Numbered from the stretch's first letter, positions 33,983 through 45,926 are shown. The stretch is DNA of 64,000 nucleotides from CAZNPA01 sp964575095 (GCA_964575095.1 CAZNPA010000004.1:183424-247423); one strand, 5' to 3'. Program-made: numbers and translations. The notes: generated by a model from the sequence alone, not told the origin.

Positions 33983-35334
33983 AACTCACCTTCCTCGGCG
34001 CAACGCGCACTGTCACCGGCTCAAAATATCTTATCGAAGCGGAAGGCAAGAAAATCCTCATCGATTGCGGATTATTCCAAGGCTATAAGGAACTGCGCCT
34101 GCGCAACTGGTCGGCGTTTCCCATACCGCCTGCTGAGATTGACGCCGTGGTGCTTACCCACGCGCATCTTGACCACTCCGGCTACCTGCCGCTGCTGGTA
34201 AAGCAGGGATTCAAAGGAAAGATTTACTGCACGCCGCCCACGTTCGATCTCTGCAAACTGCTGTTGCCTGACAGCGGCTATATTCAGGAAGAGGATGCAA
34301 AGCGCGCCAACAAATACCGCTACAGCAAGCATGACCCGGCGCTGCCGCTTTACACGCTGGCCGACGCGGAAGAATCGCTCGCGCATTTCCGTACCGTGCC
34401 ATTTGGAAAAGATTTCAGTCTGGGCGAAGGTATTCGCTTCCGCTTCGAGCGCAACGGACATATTCTGGGCGCATCCTGGGTATTGTTGACAGCGGAAAAG
34501 CGCACGGTGCTTTTCTCCGGCGATATCGGCAGGCCGTATGATCCTGTCATGAAAGCGCCGGTGCTGCCGGTCGAGGCGGATTATGTGGTAGTAGAATCCA
34601 CCTACGGCGATCGCCGCCACGAACCCACCGATCCACTCGACCAGCTGGAACCCGTCATCAAACGCACGGCGGCACGCGGCGGCACGGTGATCATTCCCGC
34701 CTTTGCGGTGGGCCGGGTGCAGAGCCTGATGTATTACCTGCACGCGCTTAAAAGCACCGACCGCATGCCGAATATTCCGGTGTACCTGGACAGCCCCATG
34801 GCAATCGGCGCAACGGATGTGCTCGAAAAATATTTGAATGAACACCGCCTAAGCCGTGATCTCTGCACGGCGGTGACCGACAGCGTGACGTATATACATT
34901 CCGTGGAGGAATCCAAGAAACTCGACAGCAACCATTTCCCCAAGATTATCATTGCTGCCAGCGGCATGGCCACCGGCGGGCGGGTGCTGCATCATATCAA
35001 GCATCTTGGCTCAGACCGCCAGAATACTATCCTTTTCACCGGCTTTCAGGCGGGCGGCACGCGCGGCGATCGCATGCTCAAAGGCGAGAAAGAAATAAAG
35101 ATTCACGGTTTCATGATACCGATCAATGCCGAGATTGCCGAACTCGATAATATGTCCGCGCATGCCGACTATGAGGAAATTCTAAGCTGGCTTGGGCATA
35201 TGCGCAAACCACCTATCAAGACCTTTATCACACACGGCGAGGAATCGGCGGCACTGGCCATGAAAGCCCATATCGAGGAACGCCTGGAATGGACATGCGA
35301 GATGCCGGATTACATGCAGACGGTTGAGCTATGA
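33979..35334 (+). CDS. MBL-fold beta-CASP RNase/exonuclease
   Basis: This 451-residue protein has the metallo-beta-lactamase motif HAHLDHSG (about residues 57-64), a beta-CASP domain (GTVIIPAFAVGRVQSLMYYL; YLDSPMA; IIAASGMATGGRVLHH) and the C-terminal RMMBL segment (AHADYEEILSWLGHM; FITHGEE). Such proteins (CPSF73/Ysh1 relatives) are RNA endo- or 5' exonucleases. It is coupled to phosphoketolase and AMP phosphorylase by 4-bp overlaps on both sides, which suggests RNA is the source for the operon. Confidence 0.92.
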   Translation: MKLTFLGATRTVTGSKYLIEAEGKKILIDCGLFQGYKELRLRNWSAFPIPPAEIDAVVLTHAHLDHSGYLPLLVKQGFKGKIYCTPPTFDLCKLLLPDSGYIQEEDAKRANKYRYSKHDPALPLYTLADAEESLAHFRTVPFGKDFSLGEGIRFRFERNGHILGASWVLLTAEKRTVLFSGDIGRPYDPVMKAPVLPVEADYVVVESTYGDRRHEPTDPLDQLEPVIKRTAARGGTVIIPAFAVGRVQSLMYYLHALKSTDRMPNIPVYLDSPMAIGATDVLEKYLNEHRLSRDLCTAVTDSVTYIHSVEESKKLDSNHFPKIIIAASGMATGGRVLHHIKHLGSDRQNTILFTGFQAGGTRGDRMLKGEKEIKIHGFMIPINAEIAELDNMSAHADYEEILSWLGHMRKPPIKTFITHGEESAALAMKAHIEERLEWTCEMPDYMQTVEL

Positions 35335-36839
35335 ACGAAAAGCCCACCTTGAATCTCAAGCGCCTCGGCATCGACACGCAGAACGAAGCGGTGATCTACA
35401 TTCGCCAGGATAGCCATATCTGCCTTTCCGAAGGCTTTGTATCCCAGGCGCGCATCCGGGTGCAAAAAGGCGAGCGTTATATCATCGCCACGCTCAATAC
35501 CGTCACCACGCCACTACTGCATCACAACGAGGCCGGGCTTTCCGAACACGCCTGGCAGCTGCTTGATGCCAAGGAAGGTGAAGAAGTGACGCTGTCGCAT
35601 CCAAAACCGCTGCATTCCTTGAGCTACATTCGCAGTAAGATTTATGGCAACGTGCTGAAAGAATCAGAGATCACGGCCATCATTGAAGACGCAGTGTCCG
35701 GGCACTTATCTGATATCCATACTTCCGCCTTTGTTGCTGCCTGCGCCGGTGGGCGACTCAATGAAGAGGAAATCCTGTATCTCACGCAGGCCATGGCCAA
35801 AACCGGCGAGCAGCTTTCATGGAATAAAGAACTGGTGGTCGATAAGCATTGTGTCGGCGGACTGCCCGGCAACCGCACCACGCCCATCGTTGTCGCTATC
35901 GTGGCTGCCTATGGCCTCACCATTCCCAAAACCTCATCGCGCTCCATTACTTCCCCAGCAGGCACGGCGGATACGATGGAGGTGCTTGCCCCGGTAGAAC
36001 TCACGCTCGATCAGATCCGCAAGGTGGTGGAGAAAGAGAACGGCTGCGTGGTGTGGGGCGGCGGAGTTAGCTTAAGCCCCGCCGATGATGTACTGATCCG
36101 CGTTGAACGCACGCTCAATGTTGATAGCGAAGGCCAGCTCGTAGCCTCGGTTCTTTCAAAGAAAATCGCTGCCGGCTCGACGCATGTTGTGATCGACATT
36201 CCCATCGGCCCCACCGCCAAGGTGCGTGATTCCGCCATGGGCATACGTTTGCAGCATCTGCTGCGCCATGTCGGTAAAATGTGCGGGTTGACCATTAAAG
36301 TCGTGCTCACCGAAGGCTTTGAGCCGGTCGGGCGCGGCATCGGCCCGGCGCTCGAAGCGCGCGACGTGTTGCAGGTGTTGCAGAATCATAAGGACGCGCC
36401 GCAGGATTTGCGCGAGCATGCTCTGCTGCTTGCGGCAAACGTATTGGAATTTTCTCCGCAGGTCAAAAAAGACGAAGGTATCCGCATTGCCGAGGAAATT
36501 CTAACCAGCGGCAAGGCATGGAAAAAATTCCAGGCGATCTGCGAGGCGCAGGGCGGAATGCGCGAGATTCCGCAGTCCTGCTGCCGCCACGACCACCTCG
36601 CAACGAAAACCGGCAAGGTGACGCAGATCGACACCAAGCGCATTGCCTTACTCGCCAAACTCGCCGGTGCGCCGCAATTCAAGGCGGCGGGCATCGACCT
36701 GCATGTGAAATTACACAGCGTCGTAGAAAAAGGCCAGCCGCTCTTTACTGTGCATGCGCAGTCGCCTGGAGAATTGAATTATGCGCTTTCCTATCTGCAC
36801 GAAAGCAATGAGTTCGTGCGCCTGGAGGAAATGGAATGA
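35331..36839 (+). CDS. AMP (nucleoside-phosphate) phosphorylase
   Basis: This 502-residue protein belongs to the thymidine phosphorylase superfamily, but its length and an 80-residue N-terminal domain match archaeal-type AMP phosphorylase rather than DeoA. Key motifs are VDKHCVGGLPGNRTTPIVVAIVAA, TSSRSITSPAGTADTMEVL, GRGIGPALEARDVL and the C-terminal GKVTQID. The archaeal enzyme cleaves AMP, CMP and UMP with phosphate to base plus ribose 1,5-bisphosphate. It is overlapped by 4 bp by both neighbours. Thymidine phosphorylase activity cannot be excluded. Confidence 0.88.
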   Translation: MNEKPTLNLKRLGIDTQNEAVIYIRQDSHICLSEGFVSQARIRVQKGERYIIATLNTVTTPLLHHNEAGLSEHAWQLLDAKEGEEVTLSHPKPLHSLSYIRSKIYGNVLKESEITAIIEDAVSGHLSDIHTSAFVAACAGGRLNEEEILYLTQAMAKTGEQLSWNKELVVDKHCVGGLPGNRTTPIVVAIVAAYGLTIPKTSSRSITSPAGTADTMEVLAPVELTLDQIRKVVEKENGCVVWGGGVSLSPADDVLIRVERTLNVDSEGQLVASVLSKKIAAGSTHVVIDIPIGPTAKVRDSAMGIRLQHLLRHVGKMCGLTIKVVLTEGFEPVGRGIGPALEARDVLQVLQNHKDAPQDLREHALLLAANVLEFSPQVKKDEGIRIAEEILTSGKAWKKFQAICEAQGGMREIPQSCCRHDHLATKTGKVTQIDTKRIALLAKLAGAPQFKAAGIDLHVKLHSVVEKGQPLFTVHAQSPGELNYALSYLHESNEFVRLEEME

Positions 36840-37690
36840 GCGTCTTTACATTTCCTGAACAGGAAACACTCGGCAAAGCCATGGGGCTTGAGCAAGGCAT
36901 ATGGGAATGGCGGTATTTTCCCGACGGCGAATCCTATGTCCGCGTAACTTCCGACGTGCGCGGCAAAGCGGCGGGAATACTGTGTAGTTTAAATCAGCCC
37001 GATGCCAAAACTTTGCCGCTCATTTTTCTGGCGCGCGTTTTAAAGGAAATGGGCGCTGCAAAGATTACGCTGATCGCACCGTATCTCGGCTATATGCGCC
37101 AGGACAAGCGTTTCAAGGAAGGAGAAGCGGTTACTTCCGATATCTTTGCCGGACTACTTTCACCTTATATTGATGCGTTGATTACTGTCGATCCGCATCT
37201 ACACCGCCACCACCGGCTGCAGGAAATTTACAGATGCGAATGCAAAGTAGTCAGCGCCACACCATTGATGACAGAATGGATCAAAAAGAACATTGCAAAA
37301 CCGCTTATCATCGGCCCCGATATGGAAAGCGAGCAATGGGTCAAAATCGTGGCTACCGATGCAAATGCGCCTTATGTGATCTTGCAGAAAACACGCCACG
37401 GCGACCGCGATGTGGAGATAATGTTGCCGGAGATTGGGCGCTACGGCAGCCACACGCCGGTGCTGGTCGATGATATTATCTCCACCGCCGCCACCATGAT
37501 TAAAACCGTGGGTCTGCTTAAAGCGCAGGGTTTGGCGGATATTGCCTGTCTGGCCACGCATGGGTTGTTTGTGGGCAGCGCTTATACGGAATTGCGCAAA
37601 GCCGGTGCGACGCGCATCGTCACCGGCAATACCGTCCCGCATCCGTCTAATGTGCTGGAGATAGCGGCGGTTCTGACGGAACAGTTGTGA
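36836..37690 (+). CDS. Ribose-phosphate pyrophosphokinase homologue
   Basis: This 284-residue PRPP synthetase-like protein is shorter than the housekeeping enzyme (about 310). It shows FPDGESYVRV, YLGYMRQDKRFKEGEAVTS, the catalytic VDPHLHRHHRL and the PRPP loop VLVDDIISTAATM. It might make PRPP, run in reverse to yield ATP from PRPP and AMP, or act on ribose 1,5-bisphosphate. The operon position after AMP phosphorylase suggests ribose-phosphate salvage. Its 3' end overlaps the convergent lipoprotein gene by 44 bp. Confidence 0.88.
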   Translation: MSVFTFPEQETLGKAMGLEQGIWEWRYFPDGESYVRVTSDVRGKAAGILCSLNQPDAKTLPLIFLARVLKEMGAAKITLIAPYLGYMRQDKRFKEGEAVTSDIFAGLLSPYIDALITVDPHLHRHHRLQEIYRCECKVVSATPLMTEWIKKNIAKPLIIGPDMESEQWVKIVATDANAPYVILQKTRHGDRDVEIMLPEIGRYGSHTPVLVDDIISTAATMIKTVGLLKAQGLADIACLATHGLFVGSAYTELRKAGATRIVTGNTVPHPSNVLEIAAVLTEQL

Positions 37691-38273
37691 TAGGCGATGG
37701 ATTCAAACATTTCGGCCCCAGCGATACAGCCAACCCTTTCAGGAAAGCGCGACGCAGTTTCCCGGCCTGGTAAGCGCGTTCGACTTCCTTGGCGTGTTTC
37801 TCTGCGCCGGTAATTTTGCGTACCACGCCCCGGAACGGAATAATGCTCGTCTTGCCACTCACTATGCCCACCGCTTGATCTTTTGCTAGCCCAGCTCCCT
37901 TCTCGACATATTCGCCTTTGCGCGAAACGATCATGCCGGTAGGGTTCTGCGGCGTGCAGACATCGGGGCCGAGCAGCGTATCCAGCTCATCGATTTCCTT
38001 GCGGATGCCTTCGCAGAGCATTTGCGGCGGCAACGCATAGGGGTTGTCGGTGATCTGCTGCAATTTTTCAGGAATTTTCTGCCGCTTAATATTGAGGTCT
38101 TCAAACGGCGTCTGCACCGCCGCCCATGCGCCTTGCGCGGTGCCCACTACCGTATCGGAAACAATGCCGGCGACCGGGCGCGCAGGCACGAATCGTTCCC
38201 GCTGGCTGCCTTCGGGGGCGCTGCAGCCGGTAAGAGATAATAAAATAAGAGCCAGACATATAAATACCCGCAT
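37647..38273 (-). CDS. Putative lipoprotein of unknown function
   Basis: This 208-residue protein has a clear lipoprotein signal (MRVFICLALILLSLTGC, lipobox LTGC). The mature part is soluble, with two Cys (residues about 86 and 106) and no family I recognise. It starts divergently from mgtC, behind the FNR-type box at 38308, with TAACTT 22 bp after the box in this direction. Its end runs 44 bp into the convergent PRPP-synthetase homologue. Confidence 0.75.
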   Translation of the reverse strand: MRVFICLALILLSLTGCSAPEGSQRERFVPARPVAGIVSDTVVGTAQGAWAAVQTPFEDLNIKRQKIPEKLQQITDNPYALPPQMLCEGIRKEIDELDTLLGPDVCTPQNPTGMIVSRKGEYVEKGAGLAKDQAVGIVSGKTSIIPFRGVVRKITGAEKHAKEVERAYQAGKLRRAFLKGLAVSLGPKCLNPSPITTVPSEPPLSPAH

Positions 38274-38307
38274 GATAAAAAGTTAAGATATGAAGCCTCT
38301 TAGAGGA

Positions 38308-38321
38308 TTGATTGCAGTCAA
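38308..38321. promoter_or_regulatory. FNR/Dnr-type box between lipoprotein and mgtC-like gene
   Basis: TTGATTGCAGTCAA has one change from the consensus inverted half (GTCAA). On the plus side TAGTAT follows after 20 bp and a TATAAT shortly after; on the minus side TAACTT follows after 22 bp. It may serve both genes. Confidence 0.75.
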
Positions 38322-38378
38322 ACCGGCCAGATCTATTTGCATAGTATATAATGGGCATAACCTATTGCTGGAGGAACC

Positions 38379-38822
38379 ATGATATCCTGGGAAGAATTGG
38401 CACTGCGTCTAGGCTGCGCATTGCTGCTGGGCGGCGCGATCGGTCTGGAGCGCCAATGGCGCAGCCGTTATGTGGGCTTAAGAACCAATACCCTCGTCAC
38501 TATCGGCTCGGCGGCGATGATGGTATTTTCATTCATGCTGCCTATAAGCAATGATCCTTCGGTGGTTGTGCATACCGTAGCGGGCATTATCACGGGCGTG
38601 GGCTTCCTGGGCGCAGGCGTTATCGTGAAGGAAGGTACGACCGTGAAAGGCTTCAGCACCGCCGCCACGCTATGGTGCAGCGTGGCAGTAGGATTGTTCG
38701 CGGGCGCGGGATATTTCGCCCATGCTGCGGTACTCACCGGCTTTGTCGTGCTGGTGAACCTGTTTTTACGTCCTATCGTTTATGGGATGAATGCGAAGAC
38801 CAAAAACGATAGCGACGGTTAA
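38379..38822 (+). CDS. MgtC/SapB-family membrane protein
   Basis: This 147-residue protein has the MgtC/SapB pattern: RLGCALLLGGAIGLERQWRS, GLRTNTLVTIGSAAMMVFS, GVGFLGAGVIVKEG and STAATLWCSVAVGLFAGAG, with about four membrane helices. In pathogens MgtC restrains F-ATP synthase under low Mg or acid stress; in this setting it could adjust energy use without oxygen. Its stop overlaps the next start by one base. Confidence 0.9.
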   Translation: MISWEELALRLGCALLLGGAIGLERQWRSRYVGLRTNTLVTIGSAAMMVFSFMLPISNDPSVVVHTVAGIITGVGFLGAGVIVKEGTTVKGFSTAATLWCSVAVGLFAGAGYFAHAAVLTGFVVLVNLFLRPIVYGMNAKTKNDSDG

Positions 38823-39401
38823 TGGCAAAACCTGCAATCCAACATACTTCTTTGATTCTTGCGTCAATCATCGAGCAGATGGAAGAGAAAGAATCCATCA
38901 ACCTTCAGGAATTGATGGGGACATTGGGCGAGCGCGTATTCGGCATGTCGATTCTGCTGTTTTCCATTCCCAATTGCCTGCCGATACCCAACGTCGCTGC
39001 ATTATCGGCGCTTACCGGCATCCCGATTGGCATACTCGGATTGCAAATGATTGTTGGAAAAGCTCACCCCTGGCTTCCGGCGGCGCTCGGCAAAAAGCGA
39101 TTCTCCGGCCAGCAGTTCGGGATGATTCTTGAACGCGCCATTCCTTCCATTCAAAAAATAGAGGTTCTGTTACATCCCCGTTTGCATATGATGAGCGGAG
39201 CATTCATGCAACGGCTGTTGGGCGTCGCATTTGTTGTGCTTGCCACCGTGATGTCGCTGCCCATTCCCTTTGGCAATATGCTGCCCGGATGGGCGATGGC
39301 GCTGATAGCCATAGGTCTTCTTGAACGCGATGGCTTCGTCATCGTGCTGGGATTGCTGGTGGGAGCGGCCACGGTAGCACTTATGTTTACCGCAGCGGAT
39401 G

Positions 39402-42076
<2,675 letters not shown>

Positions 42077-42095
<19 letters not shown>

Positions 42096-43081
42096 GATTC
42101 AGCGATAACCAGTTCCTCGTCGGTAGGAATGACATATACCGGAAAATCGCCTATCCAGCGAAGTAAATCCACAATCCTTTCGCGCACCGGCGTGATGTTT
42201 TCGCCAATGCCGCCGGTGAAGACCAGCGCATCCAGCCCGCCAAGCGCCGGAAGCAACCCGCTGATCTGCTTTGCCGCCAGGTAGCAATAAAGATTGATCG
42301 CTTCGCGCGCCTCTTTTCTATCGCTGGCCATCAAAACGCGCATATCGGCGCTCAAGGCCGAAACGCCCTGCAGCCCTGATTCCAAATAAAGCAGCCGATC
42401 CACTTCCTCCAGTTTCATTTCCATCTGCTGAAGGAGATGAAGCACTACACCTGCATCAAGCGCGCCGGTGCGCGTACCCATCATCAGGCCGTCGAGCGTG
42501 GAAAATCCCATGGTGCTGGCCACGCTCTTCAAATCTTTCATCGCGCAGGCGCTCGATCCGCCACCCAGATGGGCGACGATCACGCGGCCTTTGGCTTTCG
42601 AGCCTGCGAATTCCGGTAGGACGGCAGCGATATGCTGGTAGGACAGCCCATGGAACCCGTAACGCTGAATGCCTTCCTTATGATACCAAACCGGCAGCGG
42701 CAACCGCCGCTCGATTTCCGGCATCGTATGATGGAAGGCGGTATCGAAGCAGGCGATCTGCGGCACATCAGGATATAATTTCTTTACTTCCTCGATTAAT
42801 TTGAGAGCGGCGGGTTGATGCAGAGGAGCAAGCGATACATAACTTTTCAGCTTGGCCAGCACGTCATCGGTAATCTTTACCGGCTGGGTAAATTCCCGCC
42901 CGCCATGCACGACGCGATGGCCGACGGCTTTGATGCCAAGTTCGCCGATCGAACACAGCCATTCCAGCGTTTCCGCCGCATTGTGCGTAACGGCATGGCC
43001 TTTGCGCTCCAGCGTCTTGCTGTCGAACGCCGCCAGCTTGGTGTTAGACGATCCCGCGTTGCAGGTAAGAATGATACTCAT
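42077..43081 (-). CDS. ackA: Acetate kinase, short form
   Basis: This 334-residue protein has the acetate kinase signatures ILTCNAGSSNTKLAAF, AVGHRVVHGG, FDTAFHHTMPE, YGFHGLSYQ, HLGGGSSA, MGTRTGALD and FTGGIGEN. It makes ATP from acetyl phosphate and ADP. Usual length is about 400; mainly N-terminal loop residues and part of the C-terminal end are missing, while catalytic motifs are kept. The ATG at 43081 overlaps the pta stop by 4 bp. It can use acetyl phosphate from phosphoketolase. Confidence 0.93.
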
Positions 43082-44028
43082 GGCCGTTTCCTCCGGTAAT
43101 AAAGTAATGCCAGTGCGCTTGAAGCAACGCGGTTTTCCACGTCGCCGGCGCGCGAGGTCAGGATGATGGGAACTTTTGCGCCAAGCACGATACCGGCTCC
43201 CTGCGCGCCGGAAAAATAACGCATCTCTTTGTAGAGCACATTGCCGGATTCGATATCGGGCGCGACCAATATGTCGGCATGCCCGGCCACCTCGGATTTG
43301 AGTCCCTTGATTGCCGCCGCCTCCGGCGAAATCGCGTTGTCGAATGCCAGCGGGCCGTCCAAGATGCCGCCGGTGATCTGTCCGCGCTCGGCCATTTTGC
43401 ACAACGCCGTGGCATCGAGCGTCGAGGGGATATGCTCGTTGACCATCTCTACCGCCGAAAGAATTGCCACTTTCGGCGTGCCCAGATCGAGCGTGCGGAA
43501 CAGATCAATGGCGTTTTGCACGATGTCGCGTTTTTCCATCAGCGTCGGGCGGATGTTGACGGCAGCATCGGTCAAAAATAAAGGTTTGGAATAGCGGGGC
43601 ACGTTCATCACGAAAACATGGCTCATGCGCCGCCCGGTGCGGATGCCTTTTTCCTTATGTACGCATGCGCGCAGCAGCTCGTCAGTTTCAAGCTTGCCCT
43701 TCATCAGCGCTTCCACTTCGCCGGTGAGCGCCATGGCCACTGCCGCTTCCGCTGCCGCATGGCTGTGAGGCGTCGGATGTATTGCGTAGGAATCGAGATC
43801 GATATTATTGTCTTTGGCGACGGCGCGGATTTTATGCACCGGCCCTACAAAAATAGGATCAATCACCCCGGCCTTTGCCGCCTCTACTGCGCCTGCCAGC
43901 GAGAAGGCATCGGCAGGATGCACGACGGCGGTTTTCAGCGGTGCTAGCCCTTTGGCTTTGTCCAGCAACCATTTTTCAAAACGGCGGTTGGAGGCCTCTT
44001 CGCTTATCGTGCAGCTTTCGACATTCAT
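43078..44028 (-). CDS. pta: Phosphate acetyl/butyryltransferase
   Basis: This 316-residue protein belongs to the phosphate acyltransferase family (ALMKGKLETDELLRA, VFVMNVPRYSKPLFLTDAAVN, GGILDGPLAFDNAIS, LVAPDIESGNVLYK). It interconverts acetyl-CoA and acetyl phosphate, or a longer acyl equivalent. It is the short type without the regulatory N-terminus of E. coli Pta. It leads the pta-ackA-ATPase unit; TATAAT lies at about 44051-44056 upstream. Confidence 0.92.
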   Translation of the reverse strand: MNVESCTISEEASNRRFEKWLLDKAKGLAPLKTAVVHPADAFSLAGAVEAAKAGVIDPIFVGPVHKIRAVAKDNNIDLDSYAIHPTPHSHAAAEAAVAMALTGEVEALMKGKLETDELLRACVHKEKGIRTGRRMSHVFVMNVPRYSKPLFLTDAAVNIRPTLMEKRDIVQNAIDLFRTLDLGTPKVAILSAVEMVNEHIPSTLDATALCKMAERGQITGGILDGPLAFDNAISPEAAAIKGLKSEVAGHADILVAPDIESGNVLYKEMRYFSGAQGAGIVLGAKVPIILTSRAGDVENRVASSALALLYYRRKRP

Positions 44029-44064
44029 TGTATGCGCTTCCTATTTATAAATTATAGTATTTTT

Positions 44065-44093
44065 GCTTAATGTTGACGTAGTCAACATTAAGC
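44065..44093. promoter_or_regulatory. Perfect 29-bp palindrome upstream of pta
   Basis: GCTTAATGTTGAC-GTA-GTCAACATTAAGC is a perfect 13-bp inverted repeat with a 3-bp centre. It ends about 10 bp upstream of a TATAAT on the minus strand and 36 bp before the pta ATG. The TTGAC/GTCAA core looks like an FNR half-site pair but has 3 rather than 4 central bases. It is best read as an operator for another dimeric regulator. Confidence 0.65.
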
Positions 44094-44114
44094 GTTTCGC
44101 TCACTACGCGGCGC

Positions 44115-44142
44115 AAAACCGCCTCTTTTCGGAGGCGGTTTT
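44115..44142. terminator. Intrinsic terminator downstream of hsp20
   Basis: AAAACCGCCTC-TTTTCG-GAGGCGGTTTT forms an 11-bp perfect stem with T runs at both sides. It lies 21 bp after the hsp20 stop, separating hsp20 from the pta operon, and could act in both directions. Confidence 0.75.
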
Positions 44143-44162
44143 GATAACATGATGCATCTTAC

Positions 44163-44663
44163 TTACGCGGCCTGTTTGATTTCAATCTTGCGTTCCTTCG
44201 ACTGCGCCCCAGCCTTTTTGGGAATGGAGAGCGTGAGCAGGCCATTCTTAAAGCTGGCTTCGGCCTTGTCGAAGTTGGCATTATCCGGCAGCGCAACCAC
44301 GCGCTGGAACGAGCCGTAAGAACGTTCCTGGCGGAAATAGCCCTCACGCTCTTCTTTTTTCTCCGATTTTTTCTCACCCTTGATGGTGAGATAGCCTTCG
44401 GAAGTAGTGATTTGCACGTCTTTGGCATCCATGCCGGGAAGCTCAGCGGTGACTTTGAACTCTTTATCGTTCTCGATCACATCCATCGCCGGGCTGACGG
44501 CAAACGTAGGTTCAGATCTACGGAACCAGTGCGGCAGCGACACGTCGCCGAAGAAATCGGAAAACAGCTTATTCATTTCGTCCTGCAAGCCAACGATGGG
44601 ATTGGATCCACGGGTTACGGGAACGGACGTTCTGCCGAAGGACAGTAAATCACGAGCGGTCAT
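44163..44663 (-). CDS. Hsp20-family small heat-shock protein
   Basis: This 166-residue protein has an alpha-crystallin domain (PAMDVIENDKEFKVTAELPGMDAKDVQI; GYFRQERSYGSFQRVVALPDNAN; ASFKNGLLTLSIPK, at about residues 60-155). It is a holdase chaperone. The FNR box at 44745 lies upstream and TATGAA follows it by 22 bp in this direction. The AAGGAGAATTTTT ribosome site matches the style of the other regulon members. Confidence 0.95.
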   Translation of the reverse strand: MTARDLLSFGRTSVPVTRGSNPIVGLQDEMNKLFSDFFGDVSLPHWFRRSEPTFAVSPAMDVIENDKEFKVTAELPGMDAKDVQITTSEGYLTIKGEKKSEKKEEREGYFRQERSYGSFQRVVALPDNANFDKAEASFKNGLLTLSIPKKAGAQSKERKIEIKQAA

Positions 44664-44744
44664 AAAAATTCTCCTTGGTTGATGTTTTCAGTTCACATTT
44701 CCAGCGAACATCTCCCTTCATATTCCGTGTCCAGCGATACCGCT

Positions 44745-44758
44745 TTGATCGCGATCAA
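44745..44758. promoter_or_regulatory. FNR/Dnr-type box between hsp20 and small membrane gene
   Basis: TTGATCGCGATCAA is a perfect palindrome. On the plus side TGTAAT follows after 22 bp, and on the minus side TATGAA follows after 22 bp. A single box probably controls hsp20 and the 50-aa/L,D-transpeptidase pair. Confidence 0.87.
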
Positions 44759-44821
44759 AGCGTAGCGAATAGCTGTGTGATGTAATGGAAATATAGTGAT
44801 TTATTATGGAGAATCAGCATT

Positions 44822-44974
44822 ATGGCCATTGTAATAGGTATTCCTCTTTTGGTGTTATTCATGGGTGTGGTAATGGGCGTACCCTTCGTCTATTACCTGA
44901 AACGCGACGGGAAATATGAGGCCACCAAAGGCCAGCCGGATAGCGTCAGGTTGCAGGCCTGGTATGGGGATTAA
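44822..44974 (+). CDS. 50-residue single-pass membrane protein
   Basis: An ATG at 44822, behind GGAG, opens a 50-codon frame: an N-terminal hydrophobic helix (MAIVIGIPLLVLFMGVVMGV), then VYYLKRDGKYE and a polar tail ending QAWYGD. It begins about 70 bp after the FNR box and ends 4 bp before the TTG start of the L,D-transpeptidase, so the two appear coupled. The general form recalls small subunits of membrane complexes, but I see no specific match. Confidence 0.7.
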   Translation: MAIVIGIPLLVLFMGVVMGVPFVYYLKRDGKYEATKGQPDSVRLQAWYGD

Positions 44975-44978
44975 ATAA

Positions 44979-45926
44979 TTGCCTCTCTCCATTTACCAAC
45001 CGCACCGCCTCATTTCAGGCATTTTTGCCTGGCTGCTTTTACTCAGCCAGCCGCTCTATGCTTCTGCCTATACGCCAGAAGGCGATATCATCGGCACGAT
45101 CAGCCATTACACCGTCAAAAAAGAAGATAATCTCTACGAGATCGCGCGCCGGTTCGATATCGGCATTGTCGAACTGCGCGCCGCCAATCCGGGTATTGAC
45201 CCGTGGACGCCAAAGCCTGGCACCGAGCTTACCATCACCACTATGCATATACTGCCCGCCACGCCGCATAATGGCATGGTTATAAACCTGTCGGAGCTGC
45301 GGCTTTTCTACTATGCCGACGATGGCCAGGTGATGAGCTTTCCGATAGGCATAGGGCGCGAAGGATGGCAGACGCCATTAGGCACGACAAAAGTCTTAAG
45401 GAAACGTACCCGCCCCATCTGGACGCCGCCGCCTTCCATCCGCGAGGAAGATCCCGATCTGCCGGAAGTATTTCTGCCGGGGCCGGATAATCCGCTGGGT
45501 GAATACGCCCTCGATCTGGGCTGGAAAGGTGTGCTGATTCACGGCACCAACCGGCCTTATGGCGTTGGCAAGCGCTCCAGCCACGGCTGCATCCGGCTGT
45601 ATCCTGAGGACATCGAAAGATTGTTCGGCATGCTCACCGTCGGTGTGCCGGTTATGATAATCGATGCGCCATACAAACTTGGCTGGCGGGGAAATACACT
45701 GTTCCTGGAAGTGACTCCCACCCAGCAGCAGGCGGACGCCATTGCGGAATACCGCCAGCCAGCTCCGGTCAGCATTCCGGACATTTATGATGCGATCCGG
45801 CAGGTGGCCGGGCTAGATGCCGGAATTAACTGGTATGCCGTTGACGATGCGATCAGCAAACGAAGCGGCATACCAGTAGCTATCAGCAATGATGTTCCTT
45901 CCCTTGAGGAAAGAAAAAGATTTTAG
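44979..45926 (+). CDS. LysM and L,D-transpeptidase (YkuD) protein
   Basis: This 315-residue protein has a signal peptide (residues 1-30, ending YASA), a LysM-like peptidoglycan-binding domain (42-88) and a YkuD domain with HGTNRP and the catalytic SSHGC204IRL. It should make 3-3 cross-links or attach proteins to peptidoglycan in the periplasm. The start is a TTG at 44979, 4 bp after the small membrane gene, so translation is probably coupled. The adjacent small lipoprotein (45927) is an appealing substrate. Confidence 0.93.
   Translation: MPLSIYQPHRLISGIFAWLLLLSQPLYASAYTPEGDIIGTISHYTVKKEDNLYEIARRFDIGIVELRAANPGIDPWTPKPGTELTITTMHILPATPHNGMVINLSELRLFYYADDGQVMSFPIGIGREGWQTPLGTTKVLRKRTRPIWTPPPSIREEDPDLPEVFLPGPDNPLGEYALDLGWKGVLIHGTNRPYGVGKRSSHGCIRLYPEDIERLFGMLTVGVPVMIIDAPYKLGWRGNTLFLEVTPTQQQADAIAEYRQPAPVSIPDIYDAIRQVAGLDAGINWYAVDDAISKRSGIPVAISNDVPSLEERKRF

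Noticed and set aside
35331..36839. Calling the gene deoA (thymidine phosphorylase)
   Set aside because: The extra N-terminal domain and length near 500 match AMP phosphorylase better; the enzymatic question is left open.
44073..44085. TTGAC-GTA-GTCAA as another FNR box
   Set aside because: The centre has 3 rather than 4 bases, and the site is the core of a much longer perfect palindrome.
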